Positions 8,911 to 16,582 of a stretch of DNA of 64,000 bases are shown one piece after another; position 1 is the stretch's first letter; the number at the start of each line of letters is the position of its first letter. The notes below the pieces were generated by a model. The model was not told the origin of the DNA, made no database searches, and saw only the letters and a list, made by a program, of their open reading frames with translations. Position numbers and translations under genes: made by a program. Location of the stretch: contig NZ_JABAHZ010000002.1 in NCBI RefSeq assembly GCF_012641265.1, positions 248,001 through 312,000 on the forward strand, written 5' to 3'. The DNA is from Chitinophaga eiseniae (GTDB lineage Bacteria > Bacteroidota > Bacteroidia > Chitinophagales > Chitinophagaceae).

Positions 8911-9663
8911 ATGGAAGTACTGAAAAACAAGGTAGCACTGGTAACAGGCGCCGGTTCCGGGATTGGTAAAAGCGTGGCGGAACTCTATGCCAGGAACGGG
9001 GCAAGTGTAGTGATCAGCGACATCGATGAAAAGGGCGGAGAAGCGGTTGCCAAAGCCATTCAGCAAGCCGGTGGCAAAGCCATCTTTGTAAAATCAGATA
9101 GCGGTAATCCCGGCGACTGTGAGCAGCTGGTCGCCAAAACCCTGTCGGAATTTAAACAACTGGACATTGCCTGCAACAATGCCGGCATCGGCGGCGCGGC
9201 AGCCCCCACCGGTGAATACAAACTGGAAGAATGGCAAAAAGTTATCAACATTAACCTCAACGGCGTTTTTTACGGCATGCGTTACCAGTTGCCAGCCATG
9301 GAAAAGGCCGGAGGCGGCGTGATAGTCAATATGGCCTCCATCCTGGGAGCTGTAGGCTTTGCCGGCTCCTGTGCGTATGTAGCGGCCAAACATGGGGTGG
9401 TAGGGCTTACACAGGCAGCAGCGGTTGAATATTCAGCCAAAGGTATCCGGGTCAACGCCGTAGGCCCTGGTTTTATAGAGACACCCTTATTAACCAAACA
9501 CCTGAGCCAGGAGCAAATGCAGGCCCTGGTAGGGTTACATCCGATAGGAAGATTAGGCCAGCCGGAAGAAGTAGCAGAAATGGTATTGTGGCTGAGCAGC
9601 CCTCAATCTTCCTTTGTCACCGGCGGCTATTATCCCATTGATGGCGCTTACCTGGCCAGGTGA
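8911..9663 (+). CDS. Short-chain dehydrogenase/reductase (SDR), glucose-1-dehydrogenase-like
   Basis: The product, 250 residues from the ATG at 8911, is a classical SDR with a Rossmann fold. It has the cofactor motif TGAGSGIG (residues 12-19), NNAGIGG after strand 4, and the catalytic Tyr-Lys pair in YVAAKHG preceded by Ser in the MASILG segment. The C-terminal FVTGGYYPIDGAYLAR is typical of the family. It is an NAD(P)-dependent oxidoreductase; the substrate cannot be told. The reading frame is open from 8860, and ATGs at 8902 or 8860 are also possible starts; 8911 gives the usual family N-terminus (MEVLKNKVALVTG). It precedes the alpha/beta hydrolase by 57 bp. Confidence 0.88.
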   Translation: MEVLKNKVALVTGAGSGIGKSVAELYARNGASVVISDIDEKGGEAVAKAIQQAGGKAIFVKSDSGNPGDCEQLVAKTLSEFKQLDIACNNAGIGGAAAPTGEYKLEEWQKVININLNGVFYGMRYQLPAMEKAGGGVIVNMASILGAVGFAGSCAYVAAKHGVVGLTQAAAVEYSAKGIRVNAVGPGFIETPLLTKHLSQEQMQALVGLHPIGRLGQPEEVAEMVLWLSSPQSSFVTGGYYPIDGAYLAR

Positions 9664-9720
9664 TACAAGTGAAAGCCTGCCGCTTTTTGCTTCTTAAAAA
9701 ATGTTTGCTAGTTTTAGTCA

Positions 9721-10428
9721 ATGCAAACAAATAAGCTCCCCATACTTTTTTTACATGGCGCATTAGGCGCTGCCTCTCAATTTCAGCCATTAGCTGCCGG
9801 GTTATCAGAACATTACGAGGTACATCAGCTCAACTTCAGCGGCCATGGCGATGCGCCGTTTTCTGAGCAGGGATTCAGTATACAGGTATTTGCCGCAGAA
9901 GTATTATCCTACCTGGAAAACAAGGGACTCGACTTCGTACATGTTTTCGGGTACAGCATGGGCGGGTATGTAGCCATGTACCTGGCCAGGCACTATCCTG
10001 AAAAAATTGGCCGCGTTATTACACTCGCCACCAAGTATAACTGGAATGAAGCTACTGCCGGCAAGGAAGTAAAACAGCTGGACCCGGTAGTAATTGAAGA
10101 AAAGGTGCCTGCTTTTGCGAAGCTGCTGGCCGAACGGCATACGGCAGGCGACTGGAAAACGGTGGTATCCCGTACTGCCCAGCTGATAGAAGAACTGGGA
10201 CACCAGGCATTACTGAAACCCCATGATTATGCGCAGATCGTTACCCCCTGCATGCTGATGATGGGCGACCGCGATAATATGGTATCCTTCCAGGAAACCA
10301 TTGAAGTATACAAAGCCTTGCCACTGGCCCAGCTCACGGTGTTGCCCGACACGGCGCACCCCCTGGAAAAGGCAGATGTACCCTTACTGGCCTATTATAT
10401 CAGGCGGTTTACGACCCAAAATATCTGA
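9721..10428 (+). CDS. Alpha/beta hydrolase
   Basis: The 235-residue protein has the alpha/beta hydrolase fold. The oxyanion segment FLHGALGAAS is near the N-terminus, the nucleophile elbow is GYSMGG with Ser79, the acid is probably Asp185 in MGDRDNM and the base His213 in DTAHPLEK. The short length without an extra lid domain resembles MhpC/YbfF-like esterases. The substrate is unknown. It is on the same strand as the SDR and converges on the tryptophan dioxygenase gene with a gap of only 7 bp and no obvious terminator. Confidence 0.85.
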   Translation: MQTNKLPILFLHGALGAASQFQPLAAGLSEHYEVHQLNFSGHGDAPFSEQGFSIQVFAAEVLSYLENKGLDFVHVFGYSMGGYVAMYLARHYPEKIGRVITLATKYNWNEATAGKEVKQLDPVVIEEKVPAFAKLLAERHTAGDWKTVVSRTAQLIEELGHQALLKPHDYAQIVTPCMLMMGDRDNMVSFQETIEVYKALPLAQLTVLPDTAHPLEKADVPLLAYYIRRFTTQNI

Positions 10429-10435
10429 GGTATTA

Positions 10436-11368
10436 TTAGTAGTGGTCCATGGCCAGCTTTCCCCAGTTATCGAGGTCCGCTTCGGTCCATAGCTCAGGGA
10501 AAAAGACAATGCGTTTATTTTTCGGCGGCAGGTATTGTTGCCAGTTGGTGCCACCTGTAGCGGCAATATCTTCCGGGGTTTTGTGGAGATATCTTACGGC
10601 TGATTTATAATGTACCAGGGGCCAGCGTACGTTGACATTCAGATCATATTCCTTTAATAAGGGCGCCACAATAGCCTGATCGGCGGGAGAAAGCTGCTGG
10701 TAGCGGGCTTCCAGGTGGTGGTACTCGTATTGGGTAGCCATCTGGAGAAAATCATCCATATACTTCAGCTCAAACTGCCGCAGGGTAAGTGTTTTCTTGC
10801 CGGTAGCCAGTTCGGTGGCGCCACTACGCCAATAAATATTCTCCAGCACCTCTTTCAGGGGCGCTTCCTTCAATGGAGGACGCATAGGTTCATATACCAG
10901 GTTGATTAACCGGGTAGAGCCAATTTCTATCATCCGGAACTGGCCGCTCTGAAAGCCGCTGGCAGGCAATAATGCCATGCGGAATTGCAGGAACTGTTCT
11001 TTATCCATCCCATCTACCATTATTTCAAATGAGCTGATAAGGCTATGGAAATAGTTGTTAATCCGTTTGAGTTGGGTAATAAATACTTCAGCCGACAGCA
11101 CCGGTGCCAGCGCTATCTGTTCGATGGCCTGCAACGATAATTTAAAATACAATTCCGTGATCTGGTGATAAATAATGAAAATTCTTTCATCAGGAATCGG
11201 CGTGCGCGGGTGTTGCAGGTTGAGCAATACATCCAGCTGAATATAATCCCAATAGGTAAGGTAGTCCGCGTACAGTAAGCCATCGAGGTAAGCCGACAGG
11301 TTCTGGCCCATAGCGGCATACTTTTCCTCCAGCTGTCGGATTTTCTCGGCGATTTCTGGTGTAACCAT
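10436..11368 (-). CDS. Tryptophan 2,3-dioxygenase family protein
   Basis: The 310-residue protein has the tryptophan 2,3-dioxygenase core: the N-terminal DYLTYWDYIQLDVLL / NLQHPRTPIPDERIFIIYHQITELYFKLSLQAIEQ region (read here in parts), matching the substrate-pocket His and Arg of TDO, and the C-terminal haem-side segment RWPLVHYKSAVRYL followed by TGGTNWQQYL. TDO opens the indole ring of tryptophan to N-formylkynurenine using haem and O2. The protein is from the Bacteroidota branch, so the exact substrate is less sure than for proteobacterial KynA. The Lrp/AsnC regulator just upstream on the same strand (48 bp) suggests amino-acid control of the gene. Confidence 0.85.
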   Translation of the reverse strand: MVTPEIAEKIRQLEEKYAAMGQNLSAYLDGLLYADYLTYWDYIQLDVLLNLQHPRTPIPDERIFIIYHQITELYFKLSLQAIEQIALAPVLSAEVFITQLKRINNYFHSLISSFEIMVDGMDKEQFLQFRMALLPASGFQSGQFRMIEIGSTRLINLVYEPMRPPLKEAPLKEVLENIYWRSGATELATGKKTLTLRQFELKYMDDFLQMATQYEYHHLEARYQQLSPADQAIVAPLLKEYDLNVNVRWPLVHYKSAVRYLHKTPEDIAATGGTNWQQYLPPKNKRIVFFPELWTEADLDNWGKLAMDHY

Positions 11369-11416
11369 AATGGAATTTAACGATTAAACGTGAAAAGGTT
11401 CCATTCTGGCCCTCTG

Positions 11417-11884
11417 CTATTCCACTACGTTGATTGTTCGGTAAAAGCTTTCTTCCAGGGAAATAAGGGTTTCAGTTCTTTCGATGCCTTTTATTTTCTG
11501 TAATTCATCATGGAGAATACGGCGAAGCTGGGTAATGTCTTTACAGATAATTTCAGCAAACATGCTGTAACTGCCTGTGGTATAATTAAGACGTACCATT
11601 TCGGGGATTTTCCTTAATTCTTTGGCTACCGTGTCGTACATGGAGCTTTTTTCCAAATAAATACCGATAAAAGCAATTACATCGTAGCCAATCATTTTTA
11701 AATCTACATGTAATTTAGTACCTTTAACTACACCCAGTTCTTGTAATTTCTTCATTCTCACGTGGATAGTCCCGCCGGAAACGAACAATTTCTTCCCCAG
11801 GTCGGCGTAAGAGATCTCAGCATTAGACATCATCTCGCTGATAATCTGCAAATCGAGTTTGTCAATATTCAAATTGTGGCTCAT
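11417..11884 (-). CDS. Lrp/AsnC family transcriptional regulator
   Basis: The 155-residue protein has an N-terminal winged helix-turn-helix (about residues 8-60, with ISYADLGKKLFVSGGTIHVRMKKL as the recognition region, given here in part) and a C-terminal RAM/ActR ligand-binding domain (about 70-150). Family members bind amino acids and form dimers to octamers. The gene is directly upstream of the tryptophan dioxygenase gene and in the same direction, so it is a candidate tryptophan- or amino-acid-responsive regulator of that gene; this is inference. The upstream region is AT-rich and shared with the promoter of the tRNA-like gene. Confidence 0.93.
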   Translation of the reverse strand: MSHNLNIDKLDLQIISEMMSNAEISYADLGKKLFVSGGTIHVRMKKLQELGVVKGTKLHVDLKMIGYDVIAFIGIYLEKSSMYDTVAKELRKIPEMVRLNYTTGSYSMFAEIICKDITQLRRILHDELQKIKGIERTETLISLEESFYRTINVVE

Positions 11885-11967
11885 TTTTACAATTTGTTTT
11901 TGAATGTATTAAAGTTATATGCAAATATTTAAAAAATATCGAAAATTCCAAAATTTCTCTTAAAAAA

Positions 11968-11999
11968 TTTGCAAGAAACTACCCTTCTCTTTAGATTTG
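11968..11999 (+). promoter_or_regulatory. Bacteroidota-type promoter of the tRNA-like gene
   Basis: TTTG at 11968-11971, a 20-nt spacer, and TAGATTTG at 11992-11999 match the TTTG-N19/20-TAnnTTTG promoter of Bacteroidota. The expected transcript start is near 12006, about 55 nt before the tRNA-like gene, and there is no other plus-strand gene before trmB. Confidence 0.7.
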
Positions 12000-12060
12000 C
12001 ATCATAATCATTACACAAACGGCTAACGACAAGCAATAGCAGGTAATGATATAAACACAC

Positions 12061-12203
12061 TGTGGGATGATGAAATTGGCAGACATGCCCTCTTGTCTCG
12101 GGGGTGGGGATCACAGGATAAACGTAGTATAATTGGGTTGACCACTAATCTTATTTGTGCTATGGCTAACTGCCCCGTGGAGGTTCGACTCCTCCTCCTA
12201 CAG
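12061..12203 (+). tRNA. tRNA-like gene, long variable region, GTC in anticodon position
   Basis: A full cloverleaf can be drawn. Acceptor stem TGTGGGA (12061-12067) pairs over 7 bp with TCCTACA (12196-12202), with one G-T pair; the next base is G (12203) and CCA is not encoded. The D arm (ATG/CAT, 12070-12086, with GG in the loop) is like that of tRNA-Leu. The anticodon stem is CCCTC/GGGGG (12088-12104) and its loop TTGTCTC puts GTC at positions 34-36. The T arm is perfect: GGAGG, TTCGACT, CCTCC (12179-12195). The variable region is 74 nt (12105-12178), closed by GGGG/CCCC (12106-12109/12173-12176), several times the usual 10-20 nt of class II tRNAs. It has its own promoter and terminator. 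It may be a divergent tRNA, or a tRNA-shaped regulatory RNA; charging identity is unknown. Confidence 0.6.
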
Positions 12204-12220
12204 CTTAATTGGTTTAAAGA

Positions 12221-12255
12221 GCTCGTAAGTGATTATGCTTACGGGCTTTTTTTTT
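12221..12255 (+). terminator. Terminator of the tRNA-like transcript
   Basis: GCTCGTAAG (12221-12229) pairs with CTTACGGGC (12238-12246), with one T-G pair, and is followed by nine T (12247-12255). It starts 17 nt after the tRNA-like 3' end and so defines a transcript of about 250 nt. Confidence 0.88.
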
Positions 12256-12256
12256 G

Positions 12257-12386
12257 AGCAGAAAGCTGGAGGCAGAAAGCAAAAAGCTATCGAAGCGATT
12301 GGCAAAAGAAGATATTAAATAATATATCCATTTGCTTTGATCAATCGCTTCGATAGCTTTTTGCTTTCTGCCTTCAGCTTTCTGCT
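12257..12386. repeat. 45-bp near-perfect inverted repeat upstream of trmB
   Basis: The arm 12257-12301 (starting AGCAGAAAGCTGGAGGCAGA) is the reverse complement of 12342-12386 with a single difference, around a 40-nt AT-rich centre. Each arm has an internal duplication of GCAGAAAGC. It ends about 20 bp before the trmB start. A related sequence occurs at 41554-41625, so this is a dispersed repeat and not a simple terminator. Confidence 0.85.
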
Positions 12387-12406
12387 TTTTCTTATTTTTG
12401 CCGCAA

Positions 12407-13114
12407 ATGGGACAAAAAAAATTACAACGATTTGCTGAAATTGAAACCTTCCCCAACGTATTGATTTACCCGGAAGGTATGCAGGGAAAATGGAATGAAT
12501 TCTTTAAAAACAACCACCCTGTTACATTAGAACTGGCCTGTGGCAAAGGAGACTATACCCTGGGCATGGCCCGGCTGTTTCCGGATCAGAACTTTATTGG
12601 AGTAGACCTGAAAGGCAACCGTATCTGGAGGGGCGCTAAAACGGCCATGGAAGAACCGCTTCCCAATGCCGCCTTCCTGCGCACCCAGATCGACAAACTC
12701 AACAACTATTTTGCGCCGGGGGAAATTAAGGACATCTGGATTACCTTTCCGGATCCGTTCCTCCGCCAGTCCAAATCAAAGAAAAGGTTAACGCATCCTA
12801 AGTTCCTGCAGCTGTTTCAGCCACTGTTGGCGCCAGGTGCTACCATTAACCTGAAAACGGACTCCCCGCAGCTGTATGCTTTCACACAGGAAGTGATCAG
12901 TGCGGCGGGATGTACCCTGATAGAAGATATTGCTGATGTATATGCTTTGCCGGAAGTGCCGCCATTATTGAAAATACAGACCTATTATGAAGGCATGCAC
13001 CTGGCAGATGGCAGAACCATCCGTTATCTGAAATTTCAATTGCCTGCTGCTCCGCTGAACTGGCAAAGCATAAAACTGCCATCAGATGAAGCAACCGTTG
13101 GTGGAGAAGATTGA
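12407..13114 (+). CDS. trmB: tRNA (guanine-N7-)-methyltransferase
   Basis: The product, 235 residues from the ATG at 12407, is the TrmB class I methyltransferase that makes m7G46 in the variable loop of tRNAs with S-adenosylmethionine. The SAM motif is LELACGKGDYTLGMA. VDLKGNRIWRG, the WITFPDPF motif and LKTDSPQLY follow, as in TrmB. The frame is open three codons further to a TTG at 12398, but the ATG is preferred. The arm of the large inverted repeat ends 20 bp upstream. Its 3' end overlaps the DUF5522 gene by 29 bp. Confidence 0.94.
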   Translation: MGQKKLQRFAEIETFPNVLIYPEGMQGKWNEFFKNNHPVTLELACGKGDYTLGMARLFPDQNFIGVDLKGNRIWRGAKTAMEEPLPNAAFLRTQIDKLNNYFAPGEIKDIWITFPDPFLRQSKSKKRLTHPKFLQLFQPLLAPGATINLKTDSPQLYAFTQEVISAAGCTLIEDIADVYALPEVPPLLKIQTYYEGMHLADGRTIRYLKFQLPAAPLNWQSIKLPSDEATVGGED

Positions 13115-13298
13115 CTTCTATTATAACGCCGAGGGCTATATGGTATTTACTGAAAAGTTCCATTTAGACCGGGGGTATTGTTGTGGTAATGGCTGCAAGC
13201 ACTGTCCTTTTGATTATGAAAAAGTACCTGAACCCAAAAGAGCTACCCTCCTTGCCCGTAGACGGGAAGAAGGAGAAAAAGGAAAAGAAAACCGGTGA
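13086..13298 (+). CDS. DUF5522 domain-containing small protein
   Basis: This 70-residue protein has the compact Cys-rich DUF5522 core: YYNAEGYMVFTEKFHLDRGYC, then CGNGCKHCPF (four Cys in total, written here in two parts). The spacing of the Cys residues suggests a small metal site, but this is inference. The C-terminus is highly charged. The gene starts inside the last codons of trmB and ends inside the next gene, so three genes overlap in series. Function is unknown. Confidence 0.75.
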   Translation: MKQPLVEKIDFYYNAEGYMVFTEKFHLDRGYCCGNGCKHCPFDYEKVPEPKRATLLARRREEGEKGKENR

Positions 13299-13647
13299 AT
13301 CGGATTCTTTCTTTAAAACAGTATTTAAAATAGCCCGTACCATTCCACGCGGCCGGGTCACTTCCTATGGCGCCATTGCGGATGCCTCCGGGTTGAAGCT
13401 GACCGGCCGTATGGTTGGCTGGGCAATGAATGCAGCCGGCAGCGCCAAGCCGGCCGTTCCTGCCCACCGGGTTGTCAACAGCAAAGGGGAACTCAGTGGC
13501 AGCAGCCACTTTGCCACTCCCACGCTGATGCAGGAGTTACTGGAACAGGAAGGCGTAGTGGTAAAAGCGGATAAAGTGCAGGATTTTAAAACTGTTTTTT
13601 GGGATCCCGCTAATCCTTCGGGAAAAAGCCGCAAAAAGAAAAAGTAG
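13216..13647 (+). CDS. Alkyltransferase-like (MGMT family) protein without the acceptor Cys
   Basis: The product, about 143 residues from the ATG at 13216, has a Lys-rich N-terminal stretch and then the DNA-binding domain of O6-alkylguanine-DNA alkyltransferases: FFKTVFKIARTIPRGRVTSY, the arginine-finger GRMVGWAMN, and the active-site motif read as VPAHRVV. In true MGMT/Ogt the motif is PCHRV, with Cys as the methyl acceptor; here Ala is at that place. This marks an alkyltransferase-like (ATL) protein, which binds O6-alkylguanine and hands the lesion to nucleotide excision repair. The start overlaps the DUF5522 gene by 83 bp; a start at 13183 is possible but would add an unrelated hydrophobic segment. 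Confidence 0.88.
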   Translation: MKKYLNPKELPSLPVDGKKEKKEKKTGESDSFFKTVFKIARTIPRGRVTSYGAIADASGLKLTGRMVGWAMNAAGSAKPAVPAHRVVNSKGELSGSSHFATPTLMQELLEQEGVVVKADKVQDFKTVFWDPANPSGKSRKKKK

Positions 13648-13689
13648 ATTTTTTCAATATCCTGACTGGATGTACCGTTACTTTTCTAT

Positions 13690-14133
13690 ATGACAATACT
13701 CAAGTTAAAGCTGGACCAGGAGCAATTAGTGGAGGATTTCTTTGAAAACACCCACCTGATCGGGATTGCATCTTCTGCGAGAGATTACCAGTTGTGCTGG
13801 CATATTAACCGCCAGCTGCACACTAATTTCCGGGTAAATAATAACCTGGAAATCACGCTCTCCAAGAGAAGCAGGTCTTTCCATTTTCCCGTACTTGAGT
13901 TCCTTGAACCCACCAACTCCGTAGCGCACTACTTCTACAACAATCACTGCCAGGCAGAATTCCTCCTGCCGGAACTCAAACAGATCCATTTTCTCTGGAT
14001 GATCAAGGGCGATTATTACCAACCCCATGATGTAAAAAAATTATTGGAAGAATTACGCATTGTTCCGCTGGTACAATTAGTATCTTTACTGGACATCAGG
14101 GAAATCAAAAACAAGATGAACCTTATTTTTTAA
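13690..14133 (+). CDS. IPExxxVDY-like family protein, unknown function
   Basis: The 147-residue protein is soluble with a mixed alpha/beta pattern and no signal peptide. Its length, its place among core Bacteroidota genes and segments such as DYQLCWHINRQL and FLWMIKGDY resemble the Bacteroidota family named IPExxxVDY; the naming motif itself is weak here, so the call is tentative. No enzyme motif is visible. It stands between the ATL gene (42 bp upstream) and phhB (84 bp downstream). Confidence 0.6.
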   Translation: MTILKLKLDQEQLVEDFFENTHLIGIASSARDYQLCWHINRQLHTNFRVNNNLEITLSKRSRSFHFPVLEFLEPTNSVAHYFYNNHCQAEFLLPELKQIHFLWMIKGDYYQPHDVKKLLEELRIVPLVQLVSLLDIREIKNKMNLIF

Positions 14134-14217
14134 GACAGGCACTACACAATAACACCTGATAATATTTAACCAGATTCGAAGAAAGACCCCTTGTTTTACC
14201 TTTTAAACCCCTGAGTT

Positions 14218-14448
14218 ATGTGGGAAGAAAGAAACAAACAGCTTTACCGGGCATTTGAATTCAAAGATTTTCGGGATGCGTTTGCATTTATGACCAAAGT
14301 GGCGATGGTAGCTGAAAAAATGGACCATCACCCAAACTGGCGTAATGTTTATAACAAAGTGGAAATATATCTGAGCACACATGATGCAGGGGATGTTATC
14401 ACCGCCAAAGATGAAGCATTAGCCAGCGCCATTGATAAATTGCTATAA
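14218..14448 (+). CDS. phhB: 4a-hydroxytetrahydrobiopterin dehydratase
   Basis: This 76-residue protein is a complete pterin-4a-carbinolamine dehydratase. The motif [20 protein letters not shown] (two neighbouring His) followed by [13 protein letters not shown] carries the active-site His residues and conserved Trp, Asp. The enzyme dehydrates 4a-hydroxytetrahydrobiopterin so that the cofactor of aromatic amino-acid hydroxylases can be recycled. No hydroxylase gene is adjacent; the only aromatic amino-acid gene nearby is the tryptophan dioxygenase at 10.4 kb. Confidence 0.92.
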   Translation: MWEERNKQLYRAFEFKDFRDAFAFMTKVAMVAEKMDHHPNWRNVYNKVEIYLSTHDAGDVITAKDEALASAIDKLL

Positions 14449-14470
14449 CTAACTATATATAAGACACTTT

Positions 14471-16555
14471 GTGAAGCGCATTATTTTAATGCTGCTGTTG
14501 TACTGTTACACTGCAGAATCCTTTGCCAACGTCGATCGTACGCCCGTAGATACATTGATCACTGATGCCGCATTTGCTCCCGCAAGTATGGATCTGAGGC
14601 CTTATATCAATATTATTTCCGACGAACAGCAACAACTTACCATTGCACAAGTCAGCCGGCTTGCCTTTCACCATGATGAAACCGTATTTCATAATTATCC
14701 CAAGAACAACGGACAGGTGAACAACTGCTGGCTGAAACTGACCGTAAAAAATCAATACAATAAGCCCCTGTCCTACCGGCTTTTTTCCGGATGGCATGAC
14801 TTCATGTACTGGTATAGCCAGGCCCCGGGCAGTTCCCCACAGTTATTGATGCAAACCGGGTTAATGCTGGACAACGGCGGTGTAGAACGGTGGCACCATT
14901 ATGCCTTTAACGTGCAGGTCCCTCCCGGGGAAGTACGTACCTTTTACCTGCACATCATCAATAAATCCTACAATGAAAATGCCCTGATGCCATTCCTTTT
15001 CAGCACAGAAGGCTATGCCCTTTTCCGCGACCAGCAGCTGGATATCTATCGCAAAGAGGCCGTTGTGATACAAGTACTATTGGGTATGCTGATGGTATTC
15101 TTCAGTATCTCTATTATTAATTATATACAACTCCCCGATAAATCATATATCTACTTTGCGGCTTATGTGCTGGGGCTTATCCTCTTTTTCGCCCTGCGGC
15201 TGGAGAGTAAACCATATCAGCTCTCTTTCTTCCACCGCTGGCCCATGCTGAAATACTACTGGGATATCCCCGGTTTACTGTTCTGCTTTTACCTGATGTA
15301 CCTGTTGTTTGGAAACGCCTTTCTGAACCTTACGGAGCGATATCCTTTTATGGAGCGGGTATTTACCTGGGTAGCCGCTATTGTAGGGGGATTGATCATT
15401 TTCTGTATGTACTGTATCCTGGAGGAACAATATCATTTACCCACGATCATTTACAGTTATGTATACTTTTTAACGCTGATCCCTTTGCTGGCGGTATTTG
15501 TAGCGTTGGCAAGACGTTCCCGGCACCATCCGCTGGTCAGGTTCTTCCTCTATGGCTCCGTTTGCCTGTACCTGGCCTGTTTCGGCTCTTTTCTCATGCA
15601 TGTACGGCCATTGGGATTACTCAGCGCCCTGGGAGAACTCGCGGCTCCTACTATGCTATTGATTGGCGGCGTACTGTTACAGGCCATGTTTTTCCTGGCA
15701 GGCCTCAGCTACCGGAACAAGCTGGTGCACCTGGAACGCACCCGCACCCAGGAGCTACTGATCAAACAGTTAAATAAAAACAAAGAGCTGCAACATAAAC
15801 TCAATGAGCAACTGGAAGAACTGGTAAAGGAACAGACTACGGAAATATTACGTAAAAAACAGGAACTGGAAGAACAACGAAAGATACAACTGGAAACAGA
15901 ATACGATAAAAAGCTGACGGAGATTGAATTAAAGGCCATCCGTGCACAGATAAATCCACACTTCATCTTTAACTGCCTCAACTCCATACAGCTATTCGTA
16001 ATGCAGCGCGATTATGAGTATGCGCAGAAATACCTGTCGGACTTTTCTTACCTGATCCGCAAAACGCTCGACTTCTCCCGGCGTAATTTCATATCCCTCG
16101 CCGATGAAATTACCTATCTCAATACCTACCTGGGATTAGAGAAAATGCGTTTTGAAAACAGGATGGAATACGAAATTGTGGTAGATCCGGTGATCGCCAC
16201 AGCAGAATTGGAAATCCCGGCCATGCTGTTGCAGCCTTATGTGGAAAATGCCGTGAAACATGGCATGACAAATCCCAAGCAGCCAACCGGACAGCTATCT
16301 ATCTATTTTAACCAGGTAGCTTCGGATATGCTGGAATGTATTATTGCCGACAATGGTATTGGCATTGCACGTTCTAAATCCTTGCGTATGCTGCCCAAAC
16401 ACCACCAGTCGTCGGGTATGGAAATCAGCCAGAACAGAGCAGAATTGCTGAATAAAATGTATAACACCGAAATCCATATAGAAATTATTGATAGATCATC
16501 TGATGATGATTCAGATAGCGGCACAACAGTTAAAATACTGATCCCTCAGTTATAA
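14471..16555 (+). CDS. 7TMR-DISM sensor histidine kinase, LytS type
   Basis: The 694-residue protein starts at a GTG (14471) with a signal peptide ending near SFA-N (residue 20). A periplasmic 7TMR-DISMED2-like domain (about 35-190) precedes seven membrane helices (about 195-412). A coiled coil follows (about 420-490), then a His_kinase domain with the phospho-acceptor in INPHFIFN (His497), the N box VENAVKHG (Asn593 region) and DNGIG (627-631). 7TMR-DISM kinases of Bacteroidota are thought to sense carbohydrates or other small ligands. The next gene, 28 bp later, is its LytTR response regulator. Confidence 0.93.
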   Translation: MKRIILMLLLYCYTAESFANVDRTPVDTLITDAAFAPASMDLRPYINIISDEQQQLTIAQVSRLAFHHDETVFHNYPKNNGQVNNCWLKLTVKNQYNKPLSYRLFSGWHDFMYWYSQAPGSSPQLLMQTGLMLDNGGVERWHHYAFNVQVPPGEVRTFYLHIINKSYNENALMPFLFSTEGYALFRDQQLDIYRKEAVVIQVLLGMLMVFFSISIINYIQLPDKSYIYFAAYVLGLILFFALRLESKPYQLSFFHRWPMLKYYWDIPGLLFCFYLMYLLFGNAFLNLTERYPFMERVFTWVAAIVGGLIIFCMYCILEEQYHLPTIIYSYVYFLTLIPLLAVFVALARRSRHHPLVRFFLYGSVCLYLACFGSFLMHVRPLGLLSALGELAAPTMLLIGGVLLQAMFFLAGLSYRNKLVHLERTRTQELLIKQLNKNKELQHKLNEQLEELVKEQTTEILRKKQELEEQRKIQLETEYDKKLTEIELKAIRAQINPHFIFNCLNSIQLFVMQRDYEYAQKYLSDFSYLIRKTLDFSRRNFISLADEITYLNTYLGLEKMRFENRMEYEIVVDPVIATAELEIPAMLLQPYVENAVKHGMTNPKQPTGQLSIYFNQVASDMLECIIADNGIGIARSKSLRMLPKHHQSSGMEISQNRAELLNKMYNTEIHIEIIDRSSDDDSDSGTTVKILIPQL

Positions 16556-16582
16556 TTCAGTGTATCCGTTAATGTTACTTAT

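Noticed and set aside
9686..9716. TTTG-N19-TAGTTTTA promoter-like pair before the alpha/beta hydrolase
   Set aside because: The -7 box has a mismatch and the implied start would fall on the ATG, giving a leaderless message; read-through from the SDR gene is simpler.
12257..12386. Repeat units as a CRISPR array
   Set aside because: There are only two inverted arms, no series of direct repeats with spacers, and no cas gene in the window.
12393..12400. TATTTTTG as a -7 box for trmB
   Set aside because: It would start transcription at the ATG and there is no TTTG box at the proper distance.
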